From: Lota lota
Lineage: Eukaryota > Chordata > Actinopteri > Gadiformes > Lotidae
Length of the DNA stretch: 64,000 nt
Reading direction: 5' to 3'
Assembly (NCBI GenBank): GCA_026745465.1
Contig: JACYXH010000864.1
Coordinates: 670,001 to 734,000, forward strand
Below are positions 47,901-59,890 of this stretch, piece by piece. The notes beneath the pieces are model-generated. The model saw nothing but the letters and a program-made list of their open reading frames with translations, ran no database searches and had not been told where the DNA came from. How positions within the stretch are numbered: position 1 is the stretch's first letter; every line of letters starts with the position of its first letter. The translations under genes and the position numbers were made by a program.

Positions 47901-48624
47901 ACTGGTCCTGTATGCTTCGCCACACATCTTTCGGGATCACATTTGTACTCTGTATCTCATGTGTTCTGGGGAAAACTATAGTGGTGTTGATGGCCTTCAG
48001 GGCTACACTTCCAGGCAGCAATGTTATGAAATGGTTTGGACCAGTAGAGCAAAGAGCCATCATTACCCTTTCCACCATGGTACAGGTGAGGATTATGTGT
48101 AATGCCTACCTGTGCTATTATGAGATGTTTGATGAAAACAGAAATTACATTGTATTGTCTTTGAAGAACAAATATTTCTTTCCATACAGGTAATAATCTG
48201 TACAATTTGGTTGACGGTGGCTCCTCCTACTCCACAAAAACTGATGCCTAGAGAGAGTGCTATCGTTATACTCTTATGTGACGAGGGTTCAGCCCTAGGA
48301 TTTGCTCTGGTACTCGGTTATATTGGCCTGCTGGCCTGCCTCTGCCTCTTCTTGGCCTTCTTAGCAAGAAAGTTACCAGACAACTTCAATGAGGCGAAGC
48401 TCATCACCTTCAGCATGCTGATCTTCTGTGCTGTCTGGGTGGCCTTCATCCCAGCCTACATCAGCTCTCCAGGGAAGTACGCTGTGGCTGTGGAGATCTT
48501 TGCTATCCTGGCTTCGAGTTATGGTCTGTTAGCCTGTATTTTTGCTCCAAAATGTTACATAATCTTGCTCAGACCCGAGAAGAACTCTCGGAAACATCTA
48601 ATGTCAAAGACTAACGTGCAATAA
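44908..48624 (+). CDS. Gene J: intron-rich OlfC/V2R-like class C receptor, complete
   Basis: Ten coding exons: 44908-45185, 45384-45681, 45805-45891, 46010-46117, 46186-46352, 46488-46965, 47076-47306, 47396-47519, 47613-48085 and 48190-48624; 2679 nt, 892 aa. The ligand domain is split at DLFQ/V, NE/V and L/RQG, and the helix exon at VQ/VI; the usual family structure has one exon for each. The third extra intron (46353-46487) fits only a GC donor (CTCAG/GCATGA), which keeps the gap-free [13 protein letters not shown] alignment. Domains: signal stretch; ligand domain with [24 protein letters not shown] and ASEAW; Cys-rich linker ([19 protein letters not shown]); seven helices with [12 protein letters not shown] and [15 protein letters not shown], ending MSKTNVQ. 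The SSC in place of ATC at the pocket suggests a different ligand. AATAAA ~420 bp after the stop. Confidence 0.9.
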
Positions 48625-48925
48625 CAATGTCAATTCTCCTGGTTTTGTGCTAAAAAATCAAATGCAATTTATTATATTCTTCCTGATACAGATGCATAGC
48701 TTTGTTTTAAAATATAACATATGCAATTATTTTTGTTTACAAGGTATTCACAGCCTATCTCTGGATACATATTGTTATTGTTATTATTTGTATTATTAAT
48801 ATTCCGGATTGTTAATGATTATAGCTAAGACCGTGAATTTTTTTTGCTACCATTTCTCCAACAGAGGGCGCTGTAAAAGTTGGTCCTTGGGCTCTGCACT
48901 GCAGCTTCCCATTGCAGCTGCCCAC

Positions 48926-49005
48926 TGCTGCTAGTGATGGTTAAATGATCCTAGTGCTGCTAGTGATGGTTAAATTAGCCTAGTGCTGCTAGTGATAGCT
49001 AAATG
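48926..49005. repeat. 29-bp tandem repeat, about 2.8 copies
   Basis: Units begin TGCTGCTAGTGATGGTTAAA. They arose by local expansion of a sequence that is single-copy in the matching place downstream of gene K (around 59960). Confidence 0.8.
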
Positions 49006-49745
49006 CAGAGATCCCATTTTGTAGTATAGTACTTGTACTATGGCAAATAAATAAAGACTCTTCTCCTTGGTGTTATGACTTGTTCTTTACAATAACAAAC
49101 TATAATGTCAAATATAACATTAAACGATAGTGCCGCAGGAGTTCAACTTATGTATTATTGACAGCCTTGATAGCGTTGATGCATTACACCCAGTCCACAG
49201 CTATGTTATCAAGGTTAGTCTCATTTAGGTATAGAGACAAACAATGGTATAATTAATACATTAATACAAGTGACTGAAGCTGTAACATACTATTGCCGCA
49301 CCTGCTCAGAACTCCAGCAGATGGCGCCCAAACCCCATTGGCTACACCCACTGATAGTTTTTCCAAGTATGGACACAGAATTTAAAGGCCCCTTTTAAAA
49401 TCAGTGAGGAGCCACCATTACAATATGTTTTTTCTTGATTATGTCATTGGGTATGTCAAGGCCGTTCACACACCTTACATGAAAGGAAAGGGGATTGCAC
49501 AGTACCGGTTACAAATGTTTTGAGGTGTGGATACCCAGGGAAACAGATCAAGATCAACAATGAAAGACCTTTGTCAAAGCCTCTGTATACCCAGGTCTAT
49601 CAGAACCTAGGAAAGTAGTGACTGAAGACAGATGGTACTGGGATAAGTTTCATCCCCATCTTCTGTTTTACCCAGGCTTTTTTGTAGTAATTGTGTAGTA
49701 AAACTGTAAGGCAATAGTCATGCAAGTTCTGTTATAGTGTTCGTA

Positions 49746-49845
49746 CTGCCAGTCGAACAGAATTTCGACTGGCAGAATTTGATGATTTGATAGAATTTGA
49801 TAGTTCAAATTCTAGTTCAAATTTGATAGTTCAAATTCTATCAAA
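49746..49845. repeat. Two nested small inverted repeats
   Basis: CTGCCAGTCGA (49746-49756) pairs with TCGACTGGCAG (49765-49775). TTTGATAGAATTTGA (49786-49800) pairs with TCAAATTCTATCAAA (49831-49845), and TTTGATAGTTCAAATTCTA is also directly repeated inside. Absent from the matching place downstream of gene K (~60900), so it is a recent local change. Confidence 0.7.
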
Positions 49846-49849
49846 TGCC

Positions 49850-50220
49850 AGATTTAGTAGGGGTGGCACTAGGGTTGGTCAATCAAATAAGGCCCTCCCT
49901 CTGGATCCACCCATGGCAGAAGGCTCTCCCCCTGGACATCACTCAGGATGTTTATGGGAGGAGCAAACTAGCACCAAACAGCCTGATTGAGCATGTGAAA
50001 CAGATTCAAGGTTTCAGGACGAACACCCTCCAGGAAGCACATAGCCGGGGTGCCCAGCCTCAAGAGTTCTAGTGTTAGCCATTCTAGAAAGGGCCATATG
50101 AGTTGGCAAAAATGGTGGCACTGTCAATGACAAAATACACCAGCCCGCTCAGATTCAAGCTAATTTCCCACGTTAATTTGCTTAAGAGGTGAAATGCTAT
50201 AGTGCCATCCAAGATAACAG
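49850..50220. repeat. Duplicated block of unknown nature, copy 1
   Basis: Strongly similar to 60930-61335. The core around GGATGTTTATGGGAGGAGCA and CACATAGCCGGGGTGCCCAG is almost unchanged between copies, more than the DNA around it. Neither strand gives a recognised protein, although open frames of 65-75 codons exist. It may be a decayed mobile-element or gene fragment, or a conserved non-coding element. Confidence 0.5.
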
Positions 50221-50494
50221 CAGCAACTGGGGACTGACATGTAGTCTAACGCTAATACATAATATATTATTGCTTTTTATGACTATTTTTCAATATTATT
50301 GATAATATTAATATCATTACTGATTATAATAACAGTATGACTAATAGTAGTCATGGTATTCATTACCTGATGAAAGTTCATGTTTTATATAAGAAGAGAA
50401 AATCAATATTAGATTGATTGATGGATTTGTTTTGTTTAATTTAAGTCATTTGAATTCTGCACACATTTAACATATTTAAACTATATTTCCTCAA

Positions 50495-50800
50495 ACATAG
50501 TGTGGCGTATGTGTGTGGATGATGGCTGGTTTAAGCAGCCTCACCTGGCCCGAGTCAGTCTGATTGGACTCTGGGGCTGGGTGAGGCTAAACACCTGTTG
50601 CACATTGAGTAATCAATATGCACGGGTTAAACCAGACATCTCCACACACACTCAGGGAGAGATTTCCTGCATGGCAACATGGAGCACCAGGTCCTGTATC
50701 ATTGTCTACAAACGTTTACAATAAACCGGTTTTCCAACACCACCACCCTGTGTCCTTGTCTGGAGGAGCCCAATAAAAGCCACCTAGGTGGAGTGTGGCA
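50495..50800. mobile_element. Possible LTR-like insertion
   Basis: Present downstream of J but not of K. The stretch begins near TGTGGCGTATG and ends near GGAGTGTGGCA. It contains two AATAAA signals (CAATAAACC at ~50720 and CCCAATAAAAG at ~50771), which suits a solo LTR. No target duplication was established, so this is only a suggestion. Confidence 0.25.
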
Positions 50801-50859
50801 TGCAATAATCAAAATATGCTGTATATTATTGTTGAATTAGGACATTTCATATAATAATA

Positions 50860-50941
50860 TATACTGGTCAAAAAAATAAAGGGAACGCTTGGAGTTACAT
50901 TGTGTTGTTTAAGTGTTCCCTTTATTTTTTTGAGCAGTATA
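50860..50941. mobile_element. Miniature inverted-repeat transposon
   Basis: 82 bp with ~27-nt inverted ends (TATACTGGTCAAAAAAATAA at the left, TTATTTTTTTGAGCAGTATA at the right) and the inner pair AAAGGGAAC / GTTCCCTTT. TA dinucleotides at both edges suit a TA target site. This type of end is common in teleost non-autonomous DNA transposons. Confidence 0.8.
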
Positions 50942-51555
50942 TTTTAGGCAAATTGAAACATTAACACATGTATTCCTTTTATGTGTTTCCATGATCAACT
51001 CCAGCATGGTTCTGGTCTTTGCTACATTTAATAAAGTGTTCTTTTACGTATTTAAACATATCTCAGATAATATCCGAGGCTTCTCTCAAGGATCTGCCAC
51101 AAGAACTTGACATTTGAACTCTTGACACATGACTGCTCCTTACGGAGCACGTTTACGGATGAAAAAGTAAGGAAACCCTTGTAGACTGCTTACCCCCTCC
51201 CTAGTTGACACACCATTACAGACTTATTGCATCATGGTTCTGTTTACTGATGTCTTTGCCTTAAAGATGTATTGTCTAAAATAATCCCTTTCACTTGGCC
51301 TTTAGAGTATCAAGTTAACATTTCTGATGCTAAATGCTACTATCTTATTTTCGATTCTGCTTTTGTTGGTATGGGAACTTTACAATTGGAATTCGATTGT
51401 GAACTCTATTCAGGTCTGACGCTATGAAATATGTATTCTTCATATTTGTTTATATTGTTATTTAACATATTATACACTTTTTTATTTGATTTTGACTATA
51501 GTCATCACCGTTGATGATGCTGTACAATGTTTACATTTAAACAACTATGAGGTCA

Positions 51556-52909
51556 TTTGTGTTGAGTGCAACTTGCATCATTTTTGCGACATGTTGTTGA
51601 AAAGAGTGTAGAACCCCCTTTGGGAGATGCTAAATTAATTAATTCTCAAAGCCACACCTGGTGAACACCTTCTCACAGCCCAAAGCCTAGATGTCATCAC
51701 TGTGTTGTTGACGACACCTACCTGCCTTTACATGCCCAGCCAGCCCCTGCCTCCTGCCCTAGTCACCTGGGAGAAAGGTAAATCGGCAGTTCTCGGATGA
51801 TGACATTATTCCCATTGTGCATGAACAGTAACCATTAACCTGGATTGCATGTTGCATGTTACACGTGACTGCATGTTGCAATTTGCAAGTTGATTAAAAC
51901 AACACTGCAGGCTACACTATGGTCTCAAAGGGCCGTTTCCCAGCATCCAGACAAATTCACAAACAAGCCGATCCCTAAGTCTTATGGGACTGTCTCAATT
52001 TAATTACTTGTCTATCTAAATGTTTTCTACCCATGAAACTAATTGACATAGATTTGTGTTATCGGTCAGTTTTACATGGACACATATCACAGTTAAGATC
52101 ACGTTTAAGTAGTAATATTTAATTTAGTTTGTTCGATTATTTAATAAAGGCTTCTAAAAATATACAAAATTGTCTTTAAAGCAATACAATGATTGATAAT
52201 ACATTATACTTCACTGTAACACTTTTTATCGTCAGTTCTCCAACCTTTGTTTGATTTTGCTTATATCCTAAGACAACAATTATCCTTACATTTTTAGCTG
52301 CAGTTAAAACACCAATTATTATTAGATTACAATTAGAGTAATCCATGCTAGGTAGTATGCTTTTTGGGATTGGCGTGACTACATTAAAAATGTGTATCCA
52401 CATATTAAATATGTTAATATATGGGCATGTCAAATGTGTGGCATTATGATTTGTGGTTTAATCCAGCCCAGACCTCAATCAGTTATGACTTAAACCCCCA
52501 ACTTGAACATCACTGCCACCAACCAGGCCCAAGCATCACTGGCCTTCTGCTGGATAGACCAAACATTAGTGAGCCCCACACATCACAGTGATTCAAAAGT
52601 AAGGCAAAAAAAACGTGGTAAAGTATGAACGTGCGTGCAGTTGACATGTTATTTACAAGAGTCTCAGAGTTCAGAGTCTATTATGGCTAGACTGTATTTA
52701 TAAATGAAAACAACAAATAAAGAAAAAAATTAACAGAATGTACTGTTCCCTCAGATCACAAAAGAGAATAACATGGCATTAGTAATGAAAATTAAATGTA
52801 ACAATTTTACATCAATGAATGTCAACTGCACGGTACTGAAGCAGATCCTACTTCTATTTAATCTGTTGCAAGGCATTCTACCCTTTCGCTTCATAGTTAA
52901 ATTTCCATT
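51556..52909. repeat. Segmental duplication, left copy
   Basis: Nearly identical to 62673-64000, with a sharp start at the sequence TTTGTG(T/C)TGAGTGCAAC. The copies differ by few substitutions and one ~26-bp gap near 52290/63396. Includes candidate enhancer copy 2. It continues beyond what can be compared, because the right copy leaves the window. Confidence 0.9.
51590..52055. promoter_or_regulatory. Candidate enhancer block, copy 2
   Basis: Second copy of the block at 41640-42090, 3.1-3.5 kb upstream of gene K. At 51613-51645 an EBF-like CCCTTTGGGA is followed nine bases later by AATTAATTAATT, a homeodomain-type site. The conserved CACACCTGGTGAACACC and CACCTACCTGCC parts follow. Joint EBF and LHX2-type sites mark olfactory receptor enhancers in mammals; that parallel is an inference here. 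Confidence 0.5.
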
Positions 52910-53829
52910 TAGCAGTGGGTTCAAGTTCATTAAGTCCCCTCTATTGGCATTAATCTTAATATTTCAGAGAAATCTAATAGGGTCATTGGCCAGTTACATT
53001 TAATAGTAAACCGTTGTCAAACCATTGCGGTATGTGTGATAGCATTTCAGACTATTTAGGAACACAATCTTCGTTTTTAATGGTATTTGATTAATTGAGG
53101 CTGTTGATAATGAAGTTATAGAAGCCCCAAGAGTTATTCTCCTGCAGCCCTGAATCAGTGAGTAGGCCGATGCTAAGGTACCTGCAGGTTGTTGTGACCA
53201 TTTTCATTACTTGGATTTGGCTGTCCCGTAATAAATATAGAAATCCATTAGCATGCTTGTAAGTATGTAGAAAGCTAAAATTTGAATGTACTATATGTTA
53301 CTGTAAATAAAGGAAAGTTTGAGATATTTCCAGGGAAACATGCAATATAAATAGGATAATAAACTTGTAGTGATGAAAAATAGAAGCAGTTAGTTGGATA
53401 AGATAGTAGGCCTAAGTCTTATGGATAATGAGATGTTAAGTTGGTGGCATCAAACTTTTTTTCTTATTGCCTTTTAGGGCTTCCGTGTATAATTGTTTAT
53501 ATACAAATTGAGATTTTGATTAGTAATACATGATTTGCAATCCAAATTATTACTAATTTGTGACTGGCTTCTCTGGGATGTTCTTGAACTTGTTGCGACC
53601 AAATCGTAATGATTTTGAAATGGCTGACTGAATAATGCCCCTAATATCTCTTCATTGAAATTATTTCCTATTGTAATATTTATTCTACCATTGATATATG
53701 ATGTGTGTACATACATCTTTAGAACAGAAAGTGTATGATAAATAAACGTGTACTTGGAGTCTCAGGGTTAGGCTTTGAAACAAATACTTATTTTTTCTTG
53801 TTTGTGGTATATACATTTGTAATTTAATA

Positions 53830-54110
53830 TTGCCCACAAGGACACCTGCATTATTATTCTCCTGTTATCAGGTCTATGCAGAGTCTATGCTCCCTCAGGT
53901 CTCAGAGAGAAAGGAAACAGTATCACCGTATTTTTGTACCTAAACAAGGTTGCAATCGTCCCCAGTGGGGCACACATTAGGAGAACATGGATAACTCTGG
54001 CCTCAGGCAGCAAAACATGTACATATGTCAAAGCTCATTTTCACCAGAGTCTCTGTAGTTTTGTTTTTTGTTGTCTAGCCTGCAGGGGTTTTGTTCTAAA
54101 TGAGCCACTA
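53830..54110 (+). promoter_or_regulatory. Conserved upstream block of gene K
   Basis: Counterpart of 43610-43930. Conserved words include CCCACAAGGACACCTGC, AATCGTCCCCAGTGGGG and TTGTCTAGCCTGCAGGGGTT. It lies about 1.0-1.3 kb before the ATG of gene K. Confidence 0.4.
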
Positions 54111-54492
54111 ATTCACTCACACACTAATTCACTAATATGTATGAGGCAAGGCAAATCCAGAACATTAATAACTATGACCATAAACATTTGTTGAGCTAAT
54201 ATGACACACTTGCAAACCTTCAACCCCCCAGCTTCACTACATAACTGGGAGATCCATTATAATGTTCCTTAATCCCTACTTATCGGTTTACCCCTGAAAA
54301 AAATCGGATGTCTCGTAAAATGCAGAGGAATCAAATCATATTTAACAATATAATGATAAAATATAATGATATGGTATAATATTATACTAATTAACTATTA
54401 AAAACAAATGCCAAGAGCTCATTTGAACAAATGTCACAAAAGCTGAAGAAAATGTCTGATTCTGAACATTTAATTAATGTTATAACATTCTC

Positions 54493-54499
54493 TGTGTAT

Positions 54500-54584
<85 letters not shown>
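54493..54584. repeat. (GT)n microsatellite
   Basis: About 92 bp of TG repeat with two interruptions, upstream of the gene K promoter block. Confidence 0.95.
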
Positions 54585-54585
<1 letters not shown>

Positions 54586-54707
54586 AAAAACATGGTAGTG
54601 CCTCTTCTCATCACTCAAGCATAAGTAAGCCCCAACCAAGCATACAACTATCCATGCTGACAGTTCAAAACAACTCCCCCATCTCTCTGTTATGACCCGA
54701 TGTTCTG

Positions 54708-54845
54708 TCCATTGATCTGACCACAAGGGAGATAGATCCTACGTGTCAAGCAATCGTATGAAGCAGCTATCACATATAAAGCCTCTCTCAACTGACCCTG
54801 AAGTGTGGTGTACACACGTGCATCTCCATATATTGTCATATGTTG
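54708..54845 (+). promoter_or_regulatory. Promoter-like block of gene K
   Basis: TATAAAG is at 54775-54781, in a stretch nearly identical to that of gene J. The EBF-like CCACAAGGGAGA lies ~50 bp before it. The coding start is ~360 bp further on, behind a likely splice acceptor (GATTGAACAG). Confidence 0.5.
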
Positions 54846-55137
54846 TCCGTGGTGTTTCACTGGGATATGGTAGAAGCAATTTAGGAGCTACTACGATCCA
54901 TCCTACATTTGCATCATGTGTATTCTGTTGCTTTAGCAAAGTTTTTGATACGCTGAACTTTAATTTCCTTTAATATTGAGGGCTCGTGTTTATTTAGATC
55001 ATAGACGTATATTTATGAGATTTAAATGAATTGACATTGGCATAGATGGAATGTCCAGACATCCATCATCCAATACTGCCTCACTGTCTCAACTGTTTCT
55101 TTGTCTCACGTAACCTTTTATTTTGATTGAACAGAAA

Positions 55138-58100
55138 ATGATTTGGCTGCAAGGTGCTCTGACAAAGGCCTCCGTTCCTCGTTTAGATTTTCTGCTTTTA
55201 CATGTGCTGTGGTCGGGAATTTCTCTAGTAATTTGTGACCAGGATGCAGAGCAATGTAAACAAATGCCGGGGTCCATATCCCTGCCTGTTCTGCAAAGAA
55301 CTGGGGACATCACACTGGGTGGTCTGTTTCCTCTTCATGAAACGGTAGTGGAGCCGTATCACTCATTCACCACCATGCCTTCAAACCTACGCTGCACCAG
55401 GTAAGATCAGTAATCTTTGCACACGTTGATTTCAGCAGGAGTTTATGCCTTTGGCACAGTAGTTAACGATTTATGAGATAGATGAAATTTTTATTTCTCA
55501 TGTAAAATACTTTTGACGTAGGAGTATTCAACATACATACGTTTTGTTGTATGATACACGTAATAACCTTTTAATTCAGTCAATTTTCTCTCTTTTTTTT
55601 CCCCTTAGCTTTAGCTTGCGATTATTTCGCATGGCGCAGACTATGATCTTTGCTATTGAAGAGATAAACAGGGAGGGAAAACTCCTTCCAAACGTAACAC
55701 TGGGCTATAAGATCTATGATACATGCATAACACCCTACCAGGCCTTGAAGGCTGCCATGGAGCTGATGGGAACCAAGCAAGGTTCAGAGGTAGAGACGGT
55801 GGATGATCACATGTGTCACGGGACTGTTCCGGTAGTGATAGGAGATGCAGGATCCACAGAGTCTATAGTAGTGGCTCGTTTCCTTGGAGCCTTCCATGTG
55901 CCTCAGGTCAGACACAGCCATTGTCTATTCATGTAACCCATCTCCTCATTGTGCCTAGCTCCACTCTTGTATACAAATTCAGAGATATTGTGATGTCTAT
56001 TTTAGCCTTTTTTCCTTTCAGGTGAGCTATTTCTCCAGCTGTGCCTGTCTCAGTGACAAAAAGGAGTATCCTGCCTTCTTAAGAACAATGCCCAGTGACC
56101 TCTTCCAGGTTAGAGTCTCCATGTATAAATGTGACACTTTTTGTTATTGAATCAGATTTAGTATTTGCCCTGTACAATGTTGTACCTAACCTGAAATGTT
56201 GCCTTATTATCTTTCTTTTACTAATGTTTTGCACTATCCCTTCCTTTTAAAGGTTGATGCACTAGTTCAGCTAGTCAAACATTTTCAGTGGACGTGGGTT
56301 GGAGTAATAGCAGGAGATGACGATTATGGTCGTAGTGGTGCAACTCTCTTTGCTAACGAGGTATTTATATATTCTTTATATTATGTTTATATTAGTATAT
56401 CATTATTGAAATAGACTTAATGGATGAATGTTGGTATGTTGGATGAATATGTCTGGTTGTTCTCAAAAGGTTAAGAAGTTTGGTGTCTGTGTGGCCCTCC
56501 ATGAGATTATCCCTAAAAACTATGCAAGAGAAGCGATGGCCGCTATTGTTTCCAGGATTCGATCCTCAGGGGCCTGGGTGATTCTGGTATTTGCAGTGGA
56601 ACCAGATGCTGGGGCACTTTTTGATGAAGCACTCAGGCATGAAGCGTTGGTTCTACAAGCATATCTCCACAGTACCATGCAAAAATAACCCTTTCAATTA
56701 AACACTCTTGACTACTTTGTTTGATATGATCTTCTAACATGATCTGCCATTTGTATGCCATTACATTGAGATGGAAGGTACAATACATATGTTATTTTTT
56801 GTGTTTATAGGCAGGGACTAACAGGGATACAATGGCTGGCAAGTGAGGCATGGAGCACAGCCTCTGTGCTCTCCAGCCCTCCGAAGTACCATCACATCCT
56901 CCAGGGCACTATAGGGTTAGCCGTCCATGGAGTATATATTCCTGGCCTTCAAGACTTTCTACTTCGTCTACACCCCTCAAACCCGGATGCCTCTGAGAAT
57001 CCCTTTCTCATCCCTTTCTGGGAAAAGGTCTTTGGGTGCCGTCTTGGTGTCAGGACTGAAGATCTAATGGAAAATGAAAATGATAAACCTCTATGTTCTG
57101 GATCAGAGGATCTGAAAAATATGAAAAACACGTACTCCGATTTTTCCAAGCTAAGGATTTCTTACAATGTCTACAAGGCTGTTTATGCAATTGCACATGC
57201 GATTAAATCCATGATGAGCTGCAAGAAGGATGCTGGGCCATTTCCAGTGAAGGCTTGTCCATATGCATCCAATATACAGCCGTGGCAGGTACTGCACAGA
57301 TTCTCACTGCATACTTCTAGTTTAAAATGTTGATGAGTTGATGGTTACATGATGGTTCTCTGTAGCTTCTTCATTACCTAAAGGAGGTGGATTACATTAA
57401 TCAGTTTGGTGAGGAGACCAAGTTTGATCAAAATGGAGACCCAGTCGCTATTTATGATCTACTCAATTGGAAACTGGGATTTGATGGAAATCAATTTGTA
57501 ACGATTGGCTTGTTTGATGGGACAGCAACAACTGGCCAGAAAAAACTCCAGCTGCAAGAAGACAACATTTTATGGAATGGCAACAAGACAACAGTAAGGA
57601 TTATAGTCCTAACACATTGCACATGCTAAGCAATGGTAGTGCTTCGCAATGGGACTCCTGTGCGTGCAAGTGTTTTGTCGTGCTGCTGGGAATTTTAAAA
57701 ACTGGAGAGTGTCTGTCCATTAAATCCCAGGTTCCCGAGTCAGTATGCAGCAGTCCTTGTCGACAAGGCACCAGAAAGGCCATCCGACCAAACTTTCCTA
57801 TATGCTGCCATGACTGTGTGGTCTGTAGAGCTGGGGAGATTAGCAATCAGACCAGTAAGTATATATTAATAAATTATAACAGTGAGATTCCTGAACCATG
57901 AAATGCATAGGCCATAGAAACTAAAGCTGTCTTATCCTTTTTTTCAGATTCCATAGAGTGTGTGCGCTGCTTGCCGCAGTTTTGGTCCAATGTTGAGAGA
58001 ACAGCCTGCTTTCCCAAAGAAGTGGACTTCCTGTCCTTCAGCGACACCATGGGCATAACACTAATAACTATTGCCCTGCTTGGCTCCTTATGCACTTGTT

Positions 58101-58959
58101 GGGTTATCGTTATATTCTCTTGTCACATATCTTCTCCAATAGTTAGAGCTAACAATTCTGAGCTGAGCTTCCTGCTGCTCTTCTCCTTGACTCTGTGTTT
58201 CCTGTGTTCTCTGACCTTCATCGGCCGTCCCTCAGACTGGTCCTGTATGCTTCGCCACACAGCTTTCGGGATCACATTTGTACTCTGTATCTCATGTGTT
58301 CTGGGGAAAACTATAGTGGTGTTGATGGCCTTCAGGGCTACACTTCCAGGCAGCAATGTTATGAAATGGTTTGGACCAGTACAGCAAAGAGCCATCATTA
58401 CCCTTTCCACCTTGGTACAGGTGAGGATTATGTGTAGTGCCTACCTGTGCTATTATGAGATGTTTGATGAAAACAGAAATTACATTGTATTGTCTTTGAA
58501 GAACAAACATTTCTCTCCATACAGGTAATAATCTGTACAATTTGGTTGACGGTGGCTCCTCCTACTCCACAAAAACTGATGCCTAGAGAGAGTGCTATCG
58601 TTATACTCTTATGTGACGAGGGTTCAGCCCTAGGATTTGCTCTGGTACTCGGTTATATTGGCCTGCTGGCCTGCCTCTGCCTCTTCTTGGCCTTCCTAGC
58701 AAGAAAGTTACCAGACAACTTCAATGAGGCTAAGCTCATCACCTTCAGCATGCTGATCTTCTGTGCTGTCTGGGTGGCCTTCATCCCAGCCTACATCAGC
58801 TCTCCAGGGAAGTACGCTGTGGCTGTGGAGATATTTGCTATCCTGGCTTCTAGTTATGGTCTGTTAGCCTGTATTTTTGCTCCCAAATGTTACATAATCT
58901 TGCTCAGACCCGAGAAGAACTCTCGGAAACATCTGATGTCGAAGACTAATTTGCAATAA
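55138..58959 (+). CDS. Gene K: intron-rich OlfC/V2R-like class C receptor, complete
   Basis: Ten coding exons: 55138-55400, 55609-55906, 56022-56108, 56253-56360, 56470-56636, 56811-57288, 57366-57593, 57731-57854, 57948-58420 and 58525-58959; 2661 nt, 886 aa. The structure matches gene J exactly, including the GC donor after CTCAG at 56636 and the split helix exon. The start at 55138 is chosen by alignment with gene J; an in-frame ATG at 55123 would add five residues. Domains: signal stretch; ligand domain with [24 protein letters not shown] and ASEAW; Cys-rich linker ([19 protein letters not shown]); seven helices ending MSKTNLQ. The two helix exons and the intron between them are almost identical to J, while the signal peptide and exon 2 are much less similar. 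AATAAA at 59383-59388, ~424 bp after the stop, as in J. Confidence 0.9.
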
Positions 58960-59741
58960 CAATGTTGATTTTCTTGGTTTTGTGCTGTTAAATCTGATAA
59001 TATTTATAAAATTCTTCCTGCTACAGAGGCATAGCTTTGGTTTAAAATACTACTTCATAACAAAGTGTTTAATATTAATTCTGTTAATTACTGTTCCATT
59101 AATGTACCATTAGAGAGGACATTCCAATTTGGTGTGTAATGAGTCATAAGCAATTACGTCTACTTTTGCAGCTGCAGGAGGAAATTATGTACATTTCTCA
59201 CTTAGGAATTCATAAAGCACAGATAGAAATAGCGGAAAGAGCCCAATCAAAAGAGCTTTATCTCTGCACTAGGGAACTGCTTTTTATTTTTTTATTCATT
59301 TTCATTTTCAAGTAACCCTTCTACCAATTTAAATGCACTAATGTCACTTCTTTTTAAATGTGTGCTGGACATAAACAATGAAAATAAAGCAATTATTCAT
59401 ACTCAAAAGGCTGTATAAACTATTTTTTAAATATGTATTTCATATATTGTCTTTCACTAAAGGTTTACCTTGTCCGATGTCTCTTTTCTCTAGTAACAAA
59501 TTTGACTTGATGGGCTTAGAAAATGATGTTCAGGCTCAGAGTAGTGTTGTGCACATGTTATTCTATTCTAGATTTACTCTAGCTTAATTCCAACCATGTG
59601 GCAGACCTACTGTTTAAGAGATGGAGATACACTTAGTGCTTAATCAAATTAGACTGACGGTAATGGTCATACCAGTACACACAAGGATTGAGAATCGGCC
59701 TTTATGCCAGATGCAATGATGCCTGAGATATGCTGTGTTTA

Positions 59742-59890
59742 TGGGTGGACATGGTGGCACAGTGGTTAACACTGCCGCCTCGGGGGGGGGGGGGGGGGGG
59801 CACCTTTGTGTGTGGAGTTTGTATGTTCTCTCGTTGTTCACATGGGTTTCCTCCCACACCAAAATACATACACTTTGGGTTAATACCCCT
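59742..59890 (+). mobile_element. Teleost interspersed repeat, SINE-like
   Basis: Head GGTGGCACAGTGGTTAACAC resembles a tRNA-type promoter start. It is followed after a run of G by TGTGTGGAGTTTGTATGTTC and GTGGGTTTCCTCCCACA, words typical of a very abundant fish repeat. Truncated and diverged. Confidence 0.65.
59782..59800. repeat. Poly-G run of 19
   Basis: Homopolymer inside the interspersed repeat, likely to be length-uncertain in assembly. Confidence 0.9.

Larger units (their letters stand above)
48625..51555. other. Region downstream of gene J, no gene seen
   Basis: Non-coding. It contains the gene J polyadenylation signals (49046-49055), a 29-bp tandem repeat, a cluster of small inverted repeats, a block shared with the region downstream of gene K (49850-50220), a possible LTR-like piece and a small transposon. 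The long stretch 49290-50220 is co-linear with 60370-61335, showing that it was duplicated together with the gene. Confidence 0.6.
52910..55137. other. Region upstream of gene K, no gene seen
   Basis: Non-coding AT-rich DNA. It holds the block shared with the gene J upstream region (53830-54110), a GT microsatellite and the promoter-like block of gene K. Reading frames across the GT tract are artefacts. Confidence 0.6.

Noticed and set aside
48926..49005. CRISPR-like array
   Set aside because: Contiguous 29-bp tandem units without spacers, in a vertebrate genome.
54391..54726. 111-codon minus-strand frame
   Set aside because: It crosses the GT microsatellite and is low complexity.
59742..59800. 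Possible tRNA gene
   Set aside because: Only a degraded tRNA-like head of a repeat; no cloverleaf could be built.
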